Source: Chloroflexi bacterium OLB15 | GTDB lineage: Bacteria > Chloroflexota > Anaerolineae > Aggregatilineales > Phototrophicaceae | Reading direction: 5' to 3' | DNA length: 64,000 nucleotides | Assembly (NCBI GenBank): GCA_001567085.1 | Contig: LMZS01000015.1 | Span: 1 to 64,000 of the forward strand | In this document: positions 17,100 through 25,678 of the stretch, piece by piece | How positions within the stretch are numbered: the stretch's first letter is position 1 | Layout of the letters: every line of letters begins with the position of its first letter | Made by a program: the position numbers and the translations under genes | The notes under the pieces: generated by a model | Database searches by the model: none | Seen by the model: the letters and a program-made list of their open reading frames with translations, nothing else | Told to the model about the DNA's origin: nothing

Positions 17100-18226
17100 C
17101 CACAATAGCCTCCCCTACGCCAGTTGCCCAATCAAGGTCGTGGATGCGCTGGCTGCCAATACTCATAGGCGTCATTATCGTCATCATTGCGCTGGCTGTG
17201 CTGCCTTCTTCGCTGCTACAAAGCAGCATCCGACTGGCCACGCCGTACATTTTAGGGGCGCTGGCATCATTGATTGCCAGCCGCTCTGGAGTGTTGAACC
17301 TGGCGATTGAAGGCAAAATGCTGCTGGGTTCATTTGTCGCAGTGGCAACGCTGTATAGAACCGGACTTGACCCTTCAGTTGGCGTGCTTACGGCGACTCT
17401 GGCAGGCGGCGTATTGGGATTGGTATTTTCCCTGCTCTATCTCAAGCTGCGTATCAATCTGGTGATTTTAGCGCTGGCAGTGAACCTGTTCATTGAAAAT
17501 ATCACCGTATTCTTCATGCGTGTTTCGTTCGGTTCGTTCGGTACGCTGGCCGATCCCAGCATTCGTGGCCTGCCGTCTATTCAACTGCCGGTCATCGCCG
17601 ATCTTCCCGTAGCCGGGCCATTGTTAAGCGGTTACAACCTCGTAGTCTATTTTAGTTGGATTATGGTCATTGTGGTGGCGGTGATCCTGTATCGCACTCA
17701 GTTTGGGCGGCATATGCGCGCCGTTGGCGAGAATATTGGCGCTGCTGAAAGCGTGGGGATCAACGTAACTCGTGTGCAGATATTCGCGCTTACGATCAGC
17801 GGTATGCTGGCGGGCATGGCAGGCTCGTTCCTGTCTATTGGCGTTCTCAGCCAGTTTGTTGAAGGCATGGTTGATGGGCGCGGCTGGACTTCGATTGTTG
17901 TTTCGCTATTTGCATTTGAGAAACCGATACCCGCTTTCTTCACCGCGCTGTTCTTCGGCTTTTCAGAAGCCAGCTCTTTCTATCTACAAAGCCGGCCAGA
18001 AATGAGCCTTCCGCCAGATTTGCTGCTGGCATTCCCGCAGCTTGTTACGCTTGGCGCGCTGGTCGCGGTTGCCCTACGCATTCGCGGCAACGAAATATTG
18101 CGGCGGCGGCGCTTTGTAGCGCAGTTTGGGCATGAGTTGAGCAACCTGCGCAGCGGCGTAGTCGTCGGCGATGTGCCACCACCAAAAGCGATTGAAGCAG
18201 ATACTGACGGAAGTGAACACTCATGA
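17096..18226 (+). CDS. ABC transporter permease, nucleoside type, second subunit
   Basis: A 376-residue BPD_transp_2 permease (YufQ-like). Landmarks are a stretch with ASLIASRSGVLNLAIEGKML (about 60-80), NIGAAESVGINVTRVQ and GRGWTSIVVSLFAFEKP. It is the usual second membrane subunit of PnrA/BMP transporters. The C-terminal 60 residues are hydrophilic and cytoplasmic. Its stop codon overlaps the start of the following RarA-C-like gene (ATGA), tying that gene to the transporter operon. Confidence 0.92.
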   Translation: MTTIASPTPVAQSRSWMRWLPILIGVIIVIIALAVLPSSLLQSSIRLATPYILGALASLIASRSGVLNLAIEGKMLLGSFVAVATLYRTGLDPSVGVLTATLAGGVLGLVFSLLYLKLRINLVILALAVNLFIENITVFFMRVSFGSFGTLADPSIRGLPSIQLPVIADLPVAGPLLSGYNLVVYFSWIMVIVVAVILYRTQFGRHMRAVGENIGAAESVGINVTRVQIFALTISGMLAGMAGSFLSIGVLSQFVEGMVDGRGWTSIVVSLFAFEKPIPAFFTALFFGFSEASSFYLQSRPEMSLPPDLLLAFPQLVTLGALVAVALRIRGNEILRRRRFVAQFGHELSNLRSGVVVGDVPPPKAIEADTDGSEHS

Positions 18227-18804
18227 GCGTACCAGATCACCGGCAAGACCCATGGACGCGGGTTCGTACCCTGCATGATTTTCCAGCAGATGAGGTTATC
18301 TCATCGCTGCAAAAAGAGGTTCGGCGCGGCAACCTTGAAAATGCGGCGCTTTTGGCCTATGAAATGGTGACTACAAGCGCTGAGATGGAAGCGTATTTGT
18401 GGGAACGCTTGCAGGTGATTGCGGTAGAAGATGTCGGCTTTGGCGCGGTACAGGCACCGATGCTAATTGAGACCCTGTTCCAACAACACAATCGCCTTGC
18501 AAGACCGCGCCATGATCGTTATTTATTCGCAATTCACGCGGTGCGCTATTTGTGCACTTGCCAGAAAGAGCGCGGTAGTGATCATCTATTGAACTGGCTA
18601 GCACGTGTTACTGAAAGCGGCGATGTGCTGCCAACTATTCCGGATTATGCGATAGATATGCACACGCGGCGTGGTCAAGAGATGGGACGCAGTGTAGAAC
18701 ATTTCCTGAAAGAAGCGTCACAAGTTGCGCCACAACTGCCTGACAGCGATACAGTCTATTACCATCGCCTGATAGAACTTTTGAGAAACTCGACTGAAAC
18801 ATAG
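18223..18804 (+). CDS. Stand-alone RarA/MgsA C-terminal-like domain protein
   Basis: A 193-residue cytoplasmic, mostly helical protein. The pattern EVISSLQKEVRRGNLENAALLAYEM, then LWERLQVIAVEDVGFG and later HAVRYLCTCQKERGSDHLLNW, follows the C-terminal domain of the RarA/MgsA AAA ATPases (there ISALHKSxRGSDPDAALYWLARM and ASEDIG). The AAA motor is missing. In RarA this domain mediates tetramer formation. Its start overlaps the permease stop, so it is translated with the transporter. Its last 46 bases overlap the convergent peptidase gene. Function unknown. Confidence 0.6.
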   Translation: MSVPDHRQDPWTRVRTLHDFPADEVISSLQKEVRRGNLENAALLAYEMVTTSAEMEAYLWERLQVIAVEDVGFGAVQAPMLIETLFQQHNRLARPRHDRYLFAIHAVRYLCTCQKERGSDHLLNWLARVTESGDVLPTIPDYAIDMHTRRGQEMGRSVEHFLKEASQVAPQLPDSDTVYYHRLIELLRNSTET

Positions 18805-20033
18805 GTTGGCGGTATCACGCACTCTGCCGGTCTAGCCGTGCTGCGGTGAGTGCAAAAAATTTGCGCAGCCTGTACTAATCCCTGAAGTTCCACATACTCA
18901 TCTGGCGCGTGAGCATTCGCGCCAGATGGGCCAAGCCCGCAAATGGTGGGTATGCCCTGCCCTATCAGCAAATAGCCTTCATTAGCCGGGCCAGCGACGG
19001 TGCGTTTAGCTGTTAAGCCTTTAACGGCGTAAATAGCGCTTTCGACAGCGGCAATTAAGGGCGCAGTTTCATCTGAAATCACCGCCGGCACATCATTGAT
19101 ACAAGTGACAGTAAATTGCAATTTTGGCGCTGTTAAGCGCGCAATTTCGGCATTCAGGATGTGCTCGAACGCGGGGCGATCCAATTCGGGTGTTAGGCGC
19201 ACGTCCAACCATGACTCGCAGTAATCGGGCACAATATTAACCGCAGTGCCGCCGCTAATCATCGTGCCGGCTGAAACAACTGATTTGTACGGCTCAAAAT
19301 AACGCGCGCTGGAATACGGGAATTGCAGCGCATCTAACGCCGCGATCAATCGTGCCATACCCGCAACCGCATTTGCGCCAGATATACGGTCTTGCCATGC
19401 TGGCGATCCGGAATGTACGGATTCGCCATGGCATTCCAAACGGTAGCGCAGCAGCCCTCGATGCCCAAGATTGATCTCATCACCGGAATACGCATAAATT
19501 GCGCCTAAGCCGCTCAATAACCCGTGCCGCGCCAGGTAACGAATACCCAGCGTGCCTGTTGCACCGGACTCCTCATCTGGCACGCCAATGAACTGAGCGC
19601 GGCCATTTTGCAGGGCATTACATTCCAGCAGTGCTTTTATGGCATAAATGGAAGCTGCCATTCCGCCTTTAGTGTCAATTGCGCCTCGCCCGTAGATACG
19701 ATCATTGGCGATATGCGCGTCAAAAGGGGGGTAGCTCCACTGGGATGCGTCACCGGCTGGAACGGTATCCAGATGACCAACCAGCAGCAGTCCAGTTGCG
19801 CCCTGTTCAGAAGAACTAACGATCACATTTGGCCGCTCTGGCTGATCGCCAACGATAGAAAATGGCAAACCTAATAATTGCGCTTCTTGCGCGATTACTT
19901 CTGCCAGAAGGCGCTCAGGGTTTTCGCCGTTGACTGAGGGGGTTTGGATCAAGCGGCGGCAGAAATCAACGATTTGATCTTGATGGGCGGCCAGCCACTC
20001 CAGCGCGAATGATTCCTGAATATTGGTGGTCAT
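18759..20033 (-). CDS. M20-family metallopeptidase (ArgE/DapE/CPG2-like)
   Basis: A 424-residue cytoplasmic zinc hydrolase. Metal-site motifs are GHLDTVPAGD (first His and Asp), YGRGAIDTKGGMAAS (bridging Asp), PDEESGATG (catalytic Glu and metal Glu) and a late GANAHAPDEYV His. Family members remove N-acyl groups or cleave dipeptides or carboxyl-terminal glutamate; the exact substrate cannot be told. Its ATG overlaps the stop of the upstream P450 gene (TGATG), so both are co-transcribed. The final 46 bases overlap the RarA-C-like gene from the other strand. Confidence 0.9.
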   Translation of the reverse strand: MTTNIQESFALEWLAAHQDQIVDFCRRLIQTPSVNGENPERLLAEVIAQEAQLLGLPFSIVGDQPERPNVIVSSSEQGATGLLLVGHLDTVPAGDASQWSYPPFDAHIANDRIYGRGAIDTKGGMAASIYAIKALLECNALQNGRAQFIGVPDEESGATGTLGIRYLARHGLLSGLGAIYAYSGDEINLGHRGLLRYRLECHGESVHSGSPAWQDRISGANAVAGMARLIAALDALQFPYSSARYFEPYKSVVSAGTMISGGTAVNIVPDYCESWLDVRLTPELDRPAFEHILNAEIARLTAPKLQFTVTCINDVPAVISDETAPLIAAVESAIYAVKGLTAKRTVAGPANEGYLLIGQGIPTICGLGPSGANAHAPDEYVELQGLVQAAQIFCTHRSTARPAECVIPPTYVSVEFLKSSIRRW

Positions 20034-21253
20034 CAGAAGTTTACCTGTAAGGATTCAAGGCCGCGAATGACGACAGAGTCGCGATATTGGGGTTCCTGTG
20101 CCAGCACCAGATCAGGAAACCTGCGCATCAATGTGGCAAAAGCGATCTGCAATTCCATACGCGCTAATGGCGCACCGAGACAGTAATGAACGCCTAAGCT
20201 AAAGGCGATATGGGGATTCTCGCTTCGGGAGATATCAACCGCATCAGGATTTGGAAAACGATCAGGATCACGGTTGGCAGAGCCAAAAAGCAGCGCGATT
20301 TCCTGCCCCTGTCGGAAGGTCACATCGCCAAACAGAACATCTTCCAGCGCAAAGCGGCGGAATAATTGCACCGGCGTATCATAACGCAGCAGTTCTTCAA
20401 CCGCGCTGGTATTTAGTGACGGGTTTTCCTGCAATAAGCGAAGCTGATCAGGATTGCGGAACAACGCATACAGGCCGTTTCCGATAACATTCACCGTCGC
20501 TTCATGGCCTGCATTCAACAGCAAGATGCAGGTAGCGATCAACTCATCTTCGCTTAGGCGGTCACCGGCTTCTTCTGCTTCAACCAGTGCGGTCATCAGA
20601 TCATCTTTGGGCTGCTGGCGCCGTTGTGCCGCTAGCTTGTGGAGATATTCTGTGAATTCGGTAGCCGCCTGAATAGCCGCGCGTTCCTGATCTGCTGTTG
20701 GCGCGAGTTCATACATAGCGACAATCGTTTGCGACCAGTTTCGCAGCGGGCCGCGCTCTTCTTCAGGGACGCCCAACAGCTCGGCAATGACCGTCACCGG
20801 CAAAGGCACAGCAAAATCTGCCAGTACATCCATTGAGCCTTTAGACTGAACTTCATCTAACAGCATATCGGCAGTTGATTGAACCGCTTCGCGCAGGTTT
20901 TCTACACGGCGTGGCGTAAAGGCTTTGTGCACCAAACCGCGCAGCCGGGTATGATCGGGCGGTTCCTTGTCAAACATTGAGTTTTCACTCAACATGTCGA
21001 AGGCGCGGCGGTACTGCGGCTTGGGGGGCAAGCCGCGCTGTTCGCGAGTTAACACATGATCAATGGTTCGCCCAAAACGCCGGTCACGTAAGATAGCGGT
21101 GACATCAGCATAACGGCTAACCACCCACATGTTGAGTTCATCGCGGAATACAACCGGCGCATATTGGCGCAGCAGGTCATAAATAGGATACGGGTCTACG
21201 CGAAATTCACGCGAACGTAAATCTATTTCACTGAGCAAATTTTGAGCAGACAT
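20033..21253 (-). CDS. Cytochrome P450 (soluble bacterial type)
   Basis: A 406-residue soluble P450. The I-helix oxygen-binding motif is AGHEAT at 248-253, the K-helix E-x-x-R is E287-R290, and the heme loop FSLGVHYCLGAPLARME carries the axial Cys358. Overall it resembles CYP107/CYP105-like class I enzymes that need separate ferredoxin and reductase, neither of which lies nearby. The substrate is unknown. It overlaps the M20 peptidase start downstream; a 34-base gap separates it from the rhaM stop upstream, so rhaM-P450-M20 may be one unit. Confidence 0.95.
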   Translation of the reverse strand: MSAQNLLSEIDLRSREFRVDPYPIYDLLRQYAPVVFRDELNMWVVSRYADVTAILRDRRFGRTIDHVLTREQRGLPPKPQYRRAFDMLSENSMFDKEPPDHTRLRGLVHKAFTPRRVENLREAVQSTADMLLDEVQSKGSMDVLADFAVPLPVTVIAELLGVPEEERGPLRNWSQTIVAMYELAPTADQERAAIQAATEFTEYLHKLAAQRRQQPKDDLMTALVEAEEAGDRLSEDELIATCILLLNAGHEATVNVIGNGLYALFRNPDQLRLLQENPSLNTSAVEELLRYDTPVQLFRRFALEDVLFGDVTFRQGQEIALLFGSANRDPDRFPNPDAVDISRSENPHIAFSLGVHYCLGAPLARMELQIAFATLMRRFPDLVLAQEPQYRDSVVIRGLESLQVNF

Positions 21254-21287
21254 TCAAATCCTGTGGCGAAAAATACAATTAAACGGG

Positions 21288-21614
21288 TCAATCCAGATGG
21301 AATACTTCTTCTAGTGGCAGCAGCAGCTCATCAGCCTTGCCGCCCTCAGGAAACTCAAAAAATGGCGACATCATCGTTTGCCAACGCTCATTTACTTCGG
21401 TCACAGCCATCGCCGCTTGAGCAGCCTCAAGGCTTTCCGGCGTTTCAAAGTAACCAAACAATAAGCCGTCATCACACAGAAATAGAGAATAATTATGCCA
21501 GCCTGCCGCGCTCAGCGCATTTAACATTTCAGGCCACACAGCCGCGTGAATTTGCTTGTACTCTTCGATGCGATCTGGCCTAACCTTGAGCAGAAACCCT
21601 ACACGCCGCATCAT
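21288..21614 (-). CDS. rhaM: L-rhamnose mutarotase
   Basis: A 108-residue dimeric alpha/beta-barrel protein that interconverts the anomers of L-rhamnose. RRVGFLLKVRPDRIEEYKQ at the start, then HAAVWPEML with the conserved His and WPE, and a central GYFET followed later by MSPFFE are typical of the RhaM/DUF718 family. No other rhamnose genes (rhaA, B or D) are adjacent, but an aldo-keto reductase and a PfkB kinase lie just across the divergent promoter region. Two adjacent ATGs (21612-21614 and 21609-21611) are both possible starts. Confidence 0.9.
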   Translation of the reverse strand: MMRRVGFLLKVRPDRIEEYKQIHAAVWPEMLNALSAAGWHNYSLFLCDDGLLFGYFETPESLEAAQAAMAVTEVNERWQTMMSPFFEFPEGGKADELLLPLEEVFHLD

Positions 21615-21749
21615 TTCACCTGTCTATAGCTGCTTAAGCGCTTGATTTTAACGTGCATTGGCGCAATATAGCGACGAATTTGCACGAACGTGGTATAAAA
21701 ACGCGCGCTGTTCAGTGAGACATATACAAATTGAGGAAGGAAATTCTCG

Positions 21750-22760
21750 ATGCAATTCCGGCGTTTAGGCAAATCTGGCTTGCAAGTAAGTGTGCTGTCT
21801 TTCGGCGCGTGGGTTACATTTGGCACTCAGCTAGATGCCAATGCCGCATTGGCGCTTATGTCCACCGCTTACGACGCCGGATGTAACTTCTTTGACAACG
21901 CTGAAGTGTACGCGCGCGGTCAGGCAGAAACGATCATGGGTGAAGCGCTGGCAAAGTCTGGATGGCGGCGGGATAGCTACGTTGTCTCCAGTAAGGTCTT
22001 TGGCGGATCGCTGGAAAAACCTTCAAAGCTTCAGCGCGGTCTTTCCCGTAAGCATATCGTTGAGGCTTGCCATCAAGCGATTCAACGCCTGCAATGCGAG
22101 TATCTTGATCTGTATTTTTGCCACCGCCCAGATGCCAGAGTACCGATTGAAGAGACAGTACGGGCGATGACAGAACTGATATGGCGCGGGGATGTGCTGT
22201 ATTGGGGCACAAGTGAATGGTCTGCTCAGCAGTTGATGGAAGCCTATGCCGTCGCCCGCCAATATAACCTGATCCCTCCAACGATGGAACAACCTGAGTA
22301 CAATATGTTTCATCGTTATCGCGTGGAAGTTGAATACGCTCGCCTTTACCACGAAGACACAATTGGGCTGGGAACCACCATCTGGTCTCCGCTGGCAAGC
22401 GGACTATTAACCGGTAAGTACAATGACGGTATTCCGGAAGACAGCCGCTTCAATTTGCCCGGTTATGAATGGATGAAAGAGAAAATTACGGGCGAGCGTG
22501 GAGAGCGCAACCTGCAAATAGTTAAAGAGCTTGCGGCTGTTGCCGCCGAACTCGATACCTCGCTGTCGCGATTAGCAATTGCATGGTGTGTAAAAAATCC
22601 AAATGTGAGCACAGTGATCACTGGCGCTTCAAAAGTCTCGCAAGTGCAGGAAAATTTTGCGGCGCTGGACGTGCTTCCAAGCCTAACCGACGATGTTATG
22701 GATCGCATTGAGACTATCCTCGGCAATAAGGAAACTAAACTATACGGGGCAAATATCTAG
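21750..22760 (+). CDS. Aldo/keto reductase (Kv-beta/YghZ-like)
   Basis: A 336-residue NADPH-dependent oxidoreductase with the complete catalytic tetrad: D49 and Y54 in [11 protein letters not shown]82 in VVSSKV and H125 in YFCHRPD. The C-terminal cofactor region ([14 protein letters not shown]) matches the potassium-channel beta-subunit-like branch. AGGAAGG lies 10 bases before the ATG. The substrate is unknown; proximity to rhaM and a sugar kinase suggests a sugar or aldehyde. It converges with the PfkB gene. Confidence 0.93.
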   Translation: MQFRRLGKSGLQVSVLSFGAWVTFGTQLDANAALALMSTAYDAGCNFFDNAEVYARGQAETIMGEALAKSGWRRDSYVVSSKVFGGSLEKPSKLQRGLSRKHIVEACHQAIQRLQCEYLDLYFCHRPDARVPIEETVRAMTELIWRGDVLYWGTSEWSAQQLMEAYAVARQYNLIPPTMEQPEYNMFHRYRVEVEYARLYHEDTIGLGTTIWSPLASGLLTGKYNDGIPEDSRFNLPGYEWMKEKITGERGERNLQIVKELAAVAAELDTSLSRLAIAWCVKNPNVSTVITGASKVSQVQENFAALDVLPSLTDDVMDRIETILGNKETKLYGANI

Positions 22761-22775
22761 CGGTATTTTAGCTGT

Positions 22776-23867
22776 TTAGAACAGCGGCGGTCTGGTTTGC
22801 CAGCCAGAGGCAATACGCATCTGTATTGTCTTTGCGTCTGGCAACCCTGCCGCCGAATCCGGCGCTTCTACGCACCATGCTCCAGCCGCGCAGGCAAAGC
22901 GCGCCGCTGCCTCAAAATCGAAATTGTTCGCCAGCGCATATAGAAATGCGGCATACGCAGAGTCCCCTGCTCCGGTTGTTCCATTGGCGATCACCTCAAA
23001 CGCTGGTTGATAAATCACCTTTCCGGCAAACTGCGTGTCAGGAAAGCCTAACGCCCTGATTCGCTGCTGCTCGGCCAATTTGAGGATCATTCCGCCCTCG
23101 CCAAGCTTAACGCCCGCGATAGCGACGCCACATTCGATAAATTCATCTAACAGCGAGATGAGAAACCCATCATCAATGTTCTGCCCACGCTGTAGATCAT
23201 CAAATGCCTCGCGGCGCAGCATATAGACGATTTCTTCAAGGCTCGGAATGAAGATATCAACGTGCGGCAGCACCGAATGAAGCAGAAGCCGCCAATCTAT
23301 TCCATGTGAAAATATGTCGGGCATGGCCAAATCCATTGCGGCTACAGCACCTTTTTCTTTAGCGCGGCGCATAATGATGCTTAATTCGATGCCTTCATCT
23401 GCGTACAAATGCGGCAGCACCGTTGGATAGCCAAAATGAAAAATTGATCCCGGCAAAATCGCGTCAAAACTGACATCGTTGATGCCAAAAGATTGGTTTA
23501 AACCGGCGCTGTGCAAAAACATCCGGTCAATATTCGAGGGGGAAAGCACAATCGTATACGGGCTGGTTTCACCATGCTTTATCCGTAAACCTGCCTCTAG
23601 TTGTGCGCTATGGGAACGGATGATCTGGCGGGTCAATGTACCCAGCATGTCATCGCCAACGCACGCCATTAAGCGAACATTCGCGCCTAAATAATGCAGC
23701 GCGATACTTGTGTTGCCGACGCACCCACCTGCGCTGAATTTGAGGGCGCCAGCCGGGGAAAAGCTGCCCGGTATTTGCAGATTTGAGAGGGGAACTTTGC
23801 TCAAATCAGGAATTAGATCGAGCGTTAACTGGCCGCAAACAATAATTTCGCGCTGACTGGTCATCAA
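22776..23867 (-). CDS. PfkB-family (ribokinase-like) carbohydrate kinase
   Basis: A 363-residue kinase. The PfkB fold is shown by an N-terminal GQLTLDLIPD start, the sugar-binding KFSAGGCVGNTSIALHYLGA segment and the C-terminal ATP/catalytic motif NGTTGAGDSAYAAF with the catalytic Asp in GAGD. The family phosphorylates sugars, nucleosides or ADP-linked sugars; the substrate is not evident. The two adjacent ATGs at the 5' end leave the exact start open by one codon. It is monocistronic, with a 132-base upstream gap shared with the divergent LON-domain gene. Confidence 0.9.
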   Translation of the reverse strand: MMTSQREIIVCGQLTLDLIPDLSKVPLSNLQIPGSFSPAGALKFSAGGCVGNTSIALHYLGANVRLMACVGDDMLGTLTRQIIRSHSAQLEAGLRIKHGETSPYTIVLSPSNIDRMFLHSAGLNQSFGINDVSFDAILPGSIFHFGYPTVLPHLYADEGIELSIIMRRAKEKGAVAAMDLAMPDIFSHGIDWRLLLHSVLPHVDIFIPSLEEIVYMLRREAFDDLQRGQNIDDGFLISLLDEFIECGVAIAGVKLGEGGMILKLAEQQRIRALGFPDTQFAGKVIYQPAFEVIANGTTGAGDSAYAAFLYALANNFDFEAAARFACAAGAWCVEAPDSAAGLPDAKTIQMRIASGWQTRPPLF

Positions 23868-23999
23868 TTACGCTTTCCTGATGTATTTTGGGGATATTAG
23901 AGAACCTGTAGAGTTCGGCGATCCCTGTGTAACAGACGGTACGCAAATCTCATTTTCAGCGTATCATCTTAGCAGCGCAAACTCCCAAAGCTCTCAGGT

Positions 24000-24662
24000 A
24001 TGAAACGACTGCCGCTCTTCCCCCTAAACACAGTGCTTTTTCCGGGCATGCCGCTCACGCTGCATATCTTTGAAGACCGGTATAAGCTGCTCGTTGGCCG
24101 CTGCCTTGCTGAAAAACAGCCGTTCGGCGTTTTGCTACTGCAAGAAGGCACACCGGAGCACCGCGCCGGGCAGAAGATAACGACTTATCGAACAGGATGC
24201 ACCGCTTCTATCATGCAGGTTCAACCCGTCGGGCTAGGCCGGATGAATATTTTGGCCTTTGGCAAAGATCGCTTCAATGTGCTGGCTTATGATCACTCTG
24301 AGCCTTATTTAACTGGCGAAATTGACCTGCTGCAACTTGAACCGCCGCTTGATAGCAGCCATACCCTCCAAGATCTAGATCAGCTGCGATATTGGATTAA
24401 ACGATATATCACGCTACTTGGTAAAAGTGAAAATGCACCAGCCGAAGTAAAGAATTTACCCTCTGACCCCGCCAAACTTGCCTATTTCGGCGCTTCGCTG
24501 CTCAAAATTGACCTCGTAAAAAAGCAAAGTTTGCTTGAAGAAGATCATGTTGACAGTCTGGTTCAGGAAGTGAGCAAGCAGTATCGTAAGGAAGTGACGC
24601 TGCTTTCGATGATGTCAGAAGACCATTTCGAGGAATCTAATCCCCCGTTTTCTCTGAACTAA
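24000..24662 (+). CDS. LON peptidase N-terminal (substrate-binding) domain protein
   Basis: A 220-residue protein that is only the LON-NTD fold: LPLFPLNTVLFPGMPLTLHI at 4-23, then EDRYKLLV and FGVLLLQEG. No AAA or Ser-Lys protease domain follows. Stand-alone LON-NTD proteins are common, and their role in proteolysis or substrate delivery is poorly known. The C-terminal helical part (about 140-205) is longer than in the shortest homologues. The last 4 bases overlap the convergent methyltransferase gene. Confidence 0.9.
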   Translation: MKRLPLFPLNTVLFPGMPLTLHIFEDRYKLLVGRCLAEKQPFGVLLLQEGTPEHRAGQKITTYRTGCTASIMQVQPVGLGRMNILAFGKDRFNVLAYDHSEPYLTGEIDLLQLEPPLDSSHTLQDLDQLRYWIKRYITLLGKSENAPAEVKNLPSDPAKLAYFGASLLKIDLVKKQSLLEEDHVDSLVQEVSKQYRKEVTLLSMMSEDHFEESNPPFSLN

Positions 24663-25678
24663 ATGCGGTGTAATACGTAAATTCGAGGGTGTAGGCCTCG
24701 CAGATTAATCGGTATCGCCCGATCCAAATGCCAAAGCTTATTCGCCTGAAGCACCTGATCCATGAGCCGTATTTCGTGTGTCAGCACGCTCAATATGGCG
24801 CCAGATTGGGCGATACGGCCTGCCTCAAAAAGAAATGCTGGATACAGGTCAAGATTTTCACTGTGCTTGCCCACGCGCTGCCCAAACGGCAAATCTGCAA
24901 TGAGCGCCGTAGCTGAATTTGCCTTCAGCGGGGCGCGGCGTATATCTGCCAACAGCGATATTGTATTAACCTTTGCAGCTTCTGCATTTTGCAATCCACA
25001 GCGCAGTACCTCCGGTGAGTTTTCGATGCCAATAATCGCGCTGGCCGAATTGAGCATTGCGCGTTCGATCATCAATGAAGCTGAGCCGCTAAAGAAATTT
25101 ACGAATACGTCATCAGGGCGAGGTTTCGTCAATCCGGCCATCACTGCGGCAACAGTTGCGTTCAACGCGCCTTCGTAATTACATACCCGCCATTTACGCG
25201 CGGAAAGCGGCCTTGGTGTTAGGCGTACCAGGCTCTCCCACCCGCCAGTATCTCGCGAAGGGATCAGGCGAATTTGCAAATCACCCGATTCACTATCTAT
25301 CAGGCCGGTACGTGCCGCGATTTCCGCGCGGATACGCTGCATGACGCTGGAGTCTGAACCGGCAGCCGAAATATAGAAACTTCTGAACAGAAGCTTCCCT
25401 GTTTTTAGCACCTTCTCAATCTGGGCAATCAGCCGCTTAAAGTGAGCATCGCCAAGAAATGCTTTGGGTCGGGGTATATCGAACTGCTCGACCAGGAAGA
25501 TCGACTCTACGGTGCGAAGCTGAAACAAGACGCGCACGTCTCCAACCATTTCAAAACGCAGCGCGCCTTTATCTCTGCTCCCTTTTAGAAAGCGCGTGTG
25601 GCGGTTCGTGCGTTGGCTGATTTCTTCGCGGGCGAACGATTCCAGCCCTTCGGTCACTTCGACTTCAATGAGCATCAA
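24659..25678 (-). CDS. THUMP-domain RNA N2-guanine methyltransferase (Trm14/TrmG10-like)
   Basis: A 339-residue protein: an N-terminal THUMP-like RNA-binding part (about 1-155), then a Rossmann SAM-binding domain with FVNFFSGSASLMIERA (193-208). The catalytic loop is ADLPFGQR (261-268). The D-L-P-F-G-x-R form, rather than NPPYG, points to tRNA guanine-N2 methylases of the Trm11/Trm14 group. Its ATG overlaps the stop of the SUV3-like helicase upstream (ATGA), so the two RNA-acting proteins are probably produced together. Confidence 0.88.
   Translation of the reverse strand: MMLIEVEVTEGLESFAREEISQRTNRHTRFLKGSRDKGALRFEMVGDVRVLFQLRTVESIFLVEQFDIPRPKAFLGDAHFKRLIAQIEKVLKTGKLLFRSFYISAAGSDSSVMQRIRAEIAARTGLIDSESGDLQIRLIPSRDTGGWESLVRLTPRPLSARKWRVCNYEGALNATVAAVMAGLTKPRPDDVFVNFFSGSASLMIERAMLNSASAIIGIENSPEVLRCGLQNAEAAKVNTISLLADIRRAPLKANSATALIADLPFGQRVGKHSENLDLYPAFLFEAGRIAQSGAILSVLTHEIRLMDQVLQANKLWHLDRAIPINLRGLHPRIYVLHRI

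Noticed and set aside
16451-17131. 226-codon reverse open frame
   Set aside because: It lies antisense to a clear ABC permease and has no recognisable domain or ribosome binding site.
21934-22398. 154-codon reverse open frame
   Set aside because: Antisense to the aldo/keto reductase with its intact catalytic tetrad.
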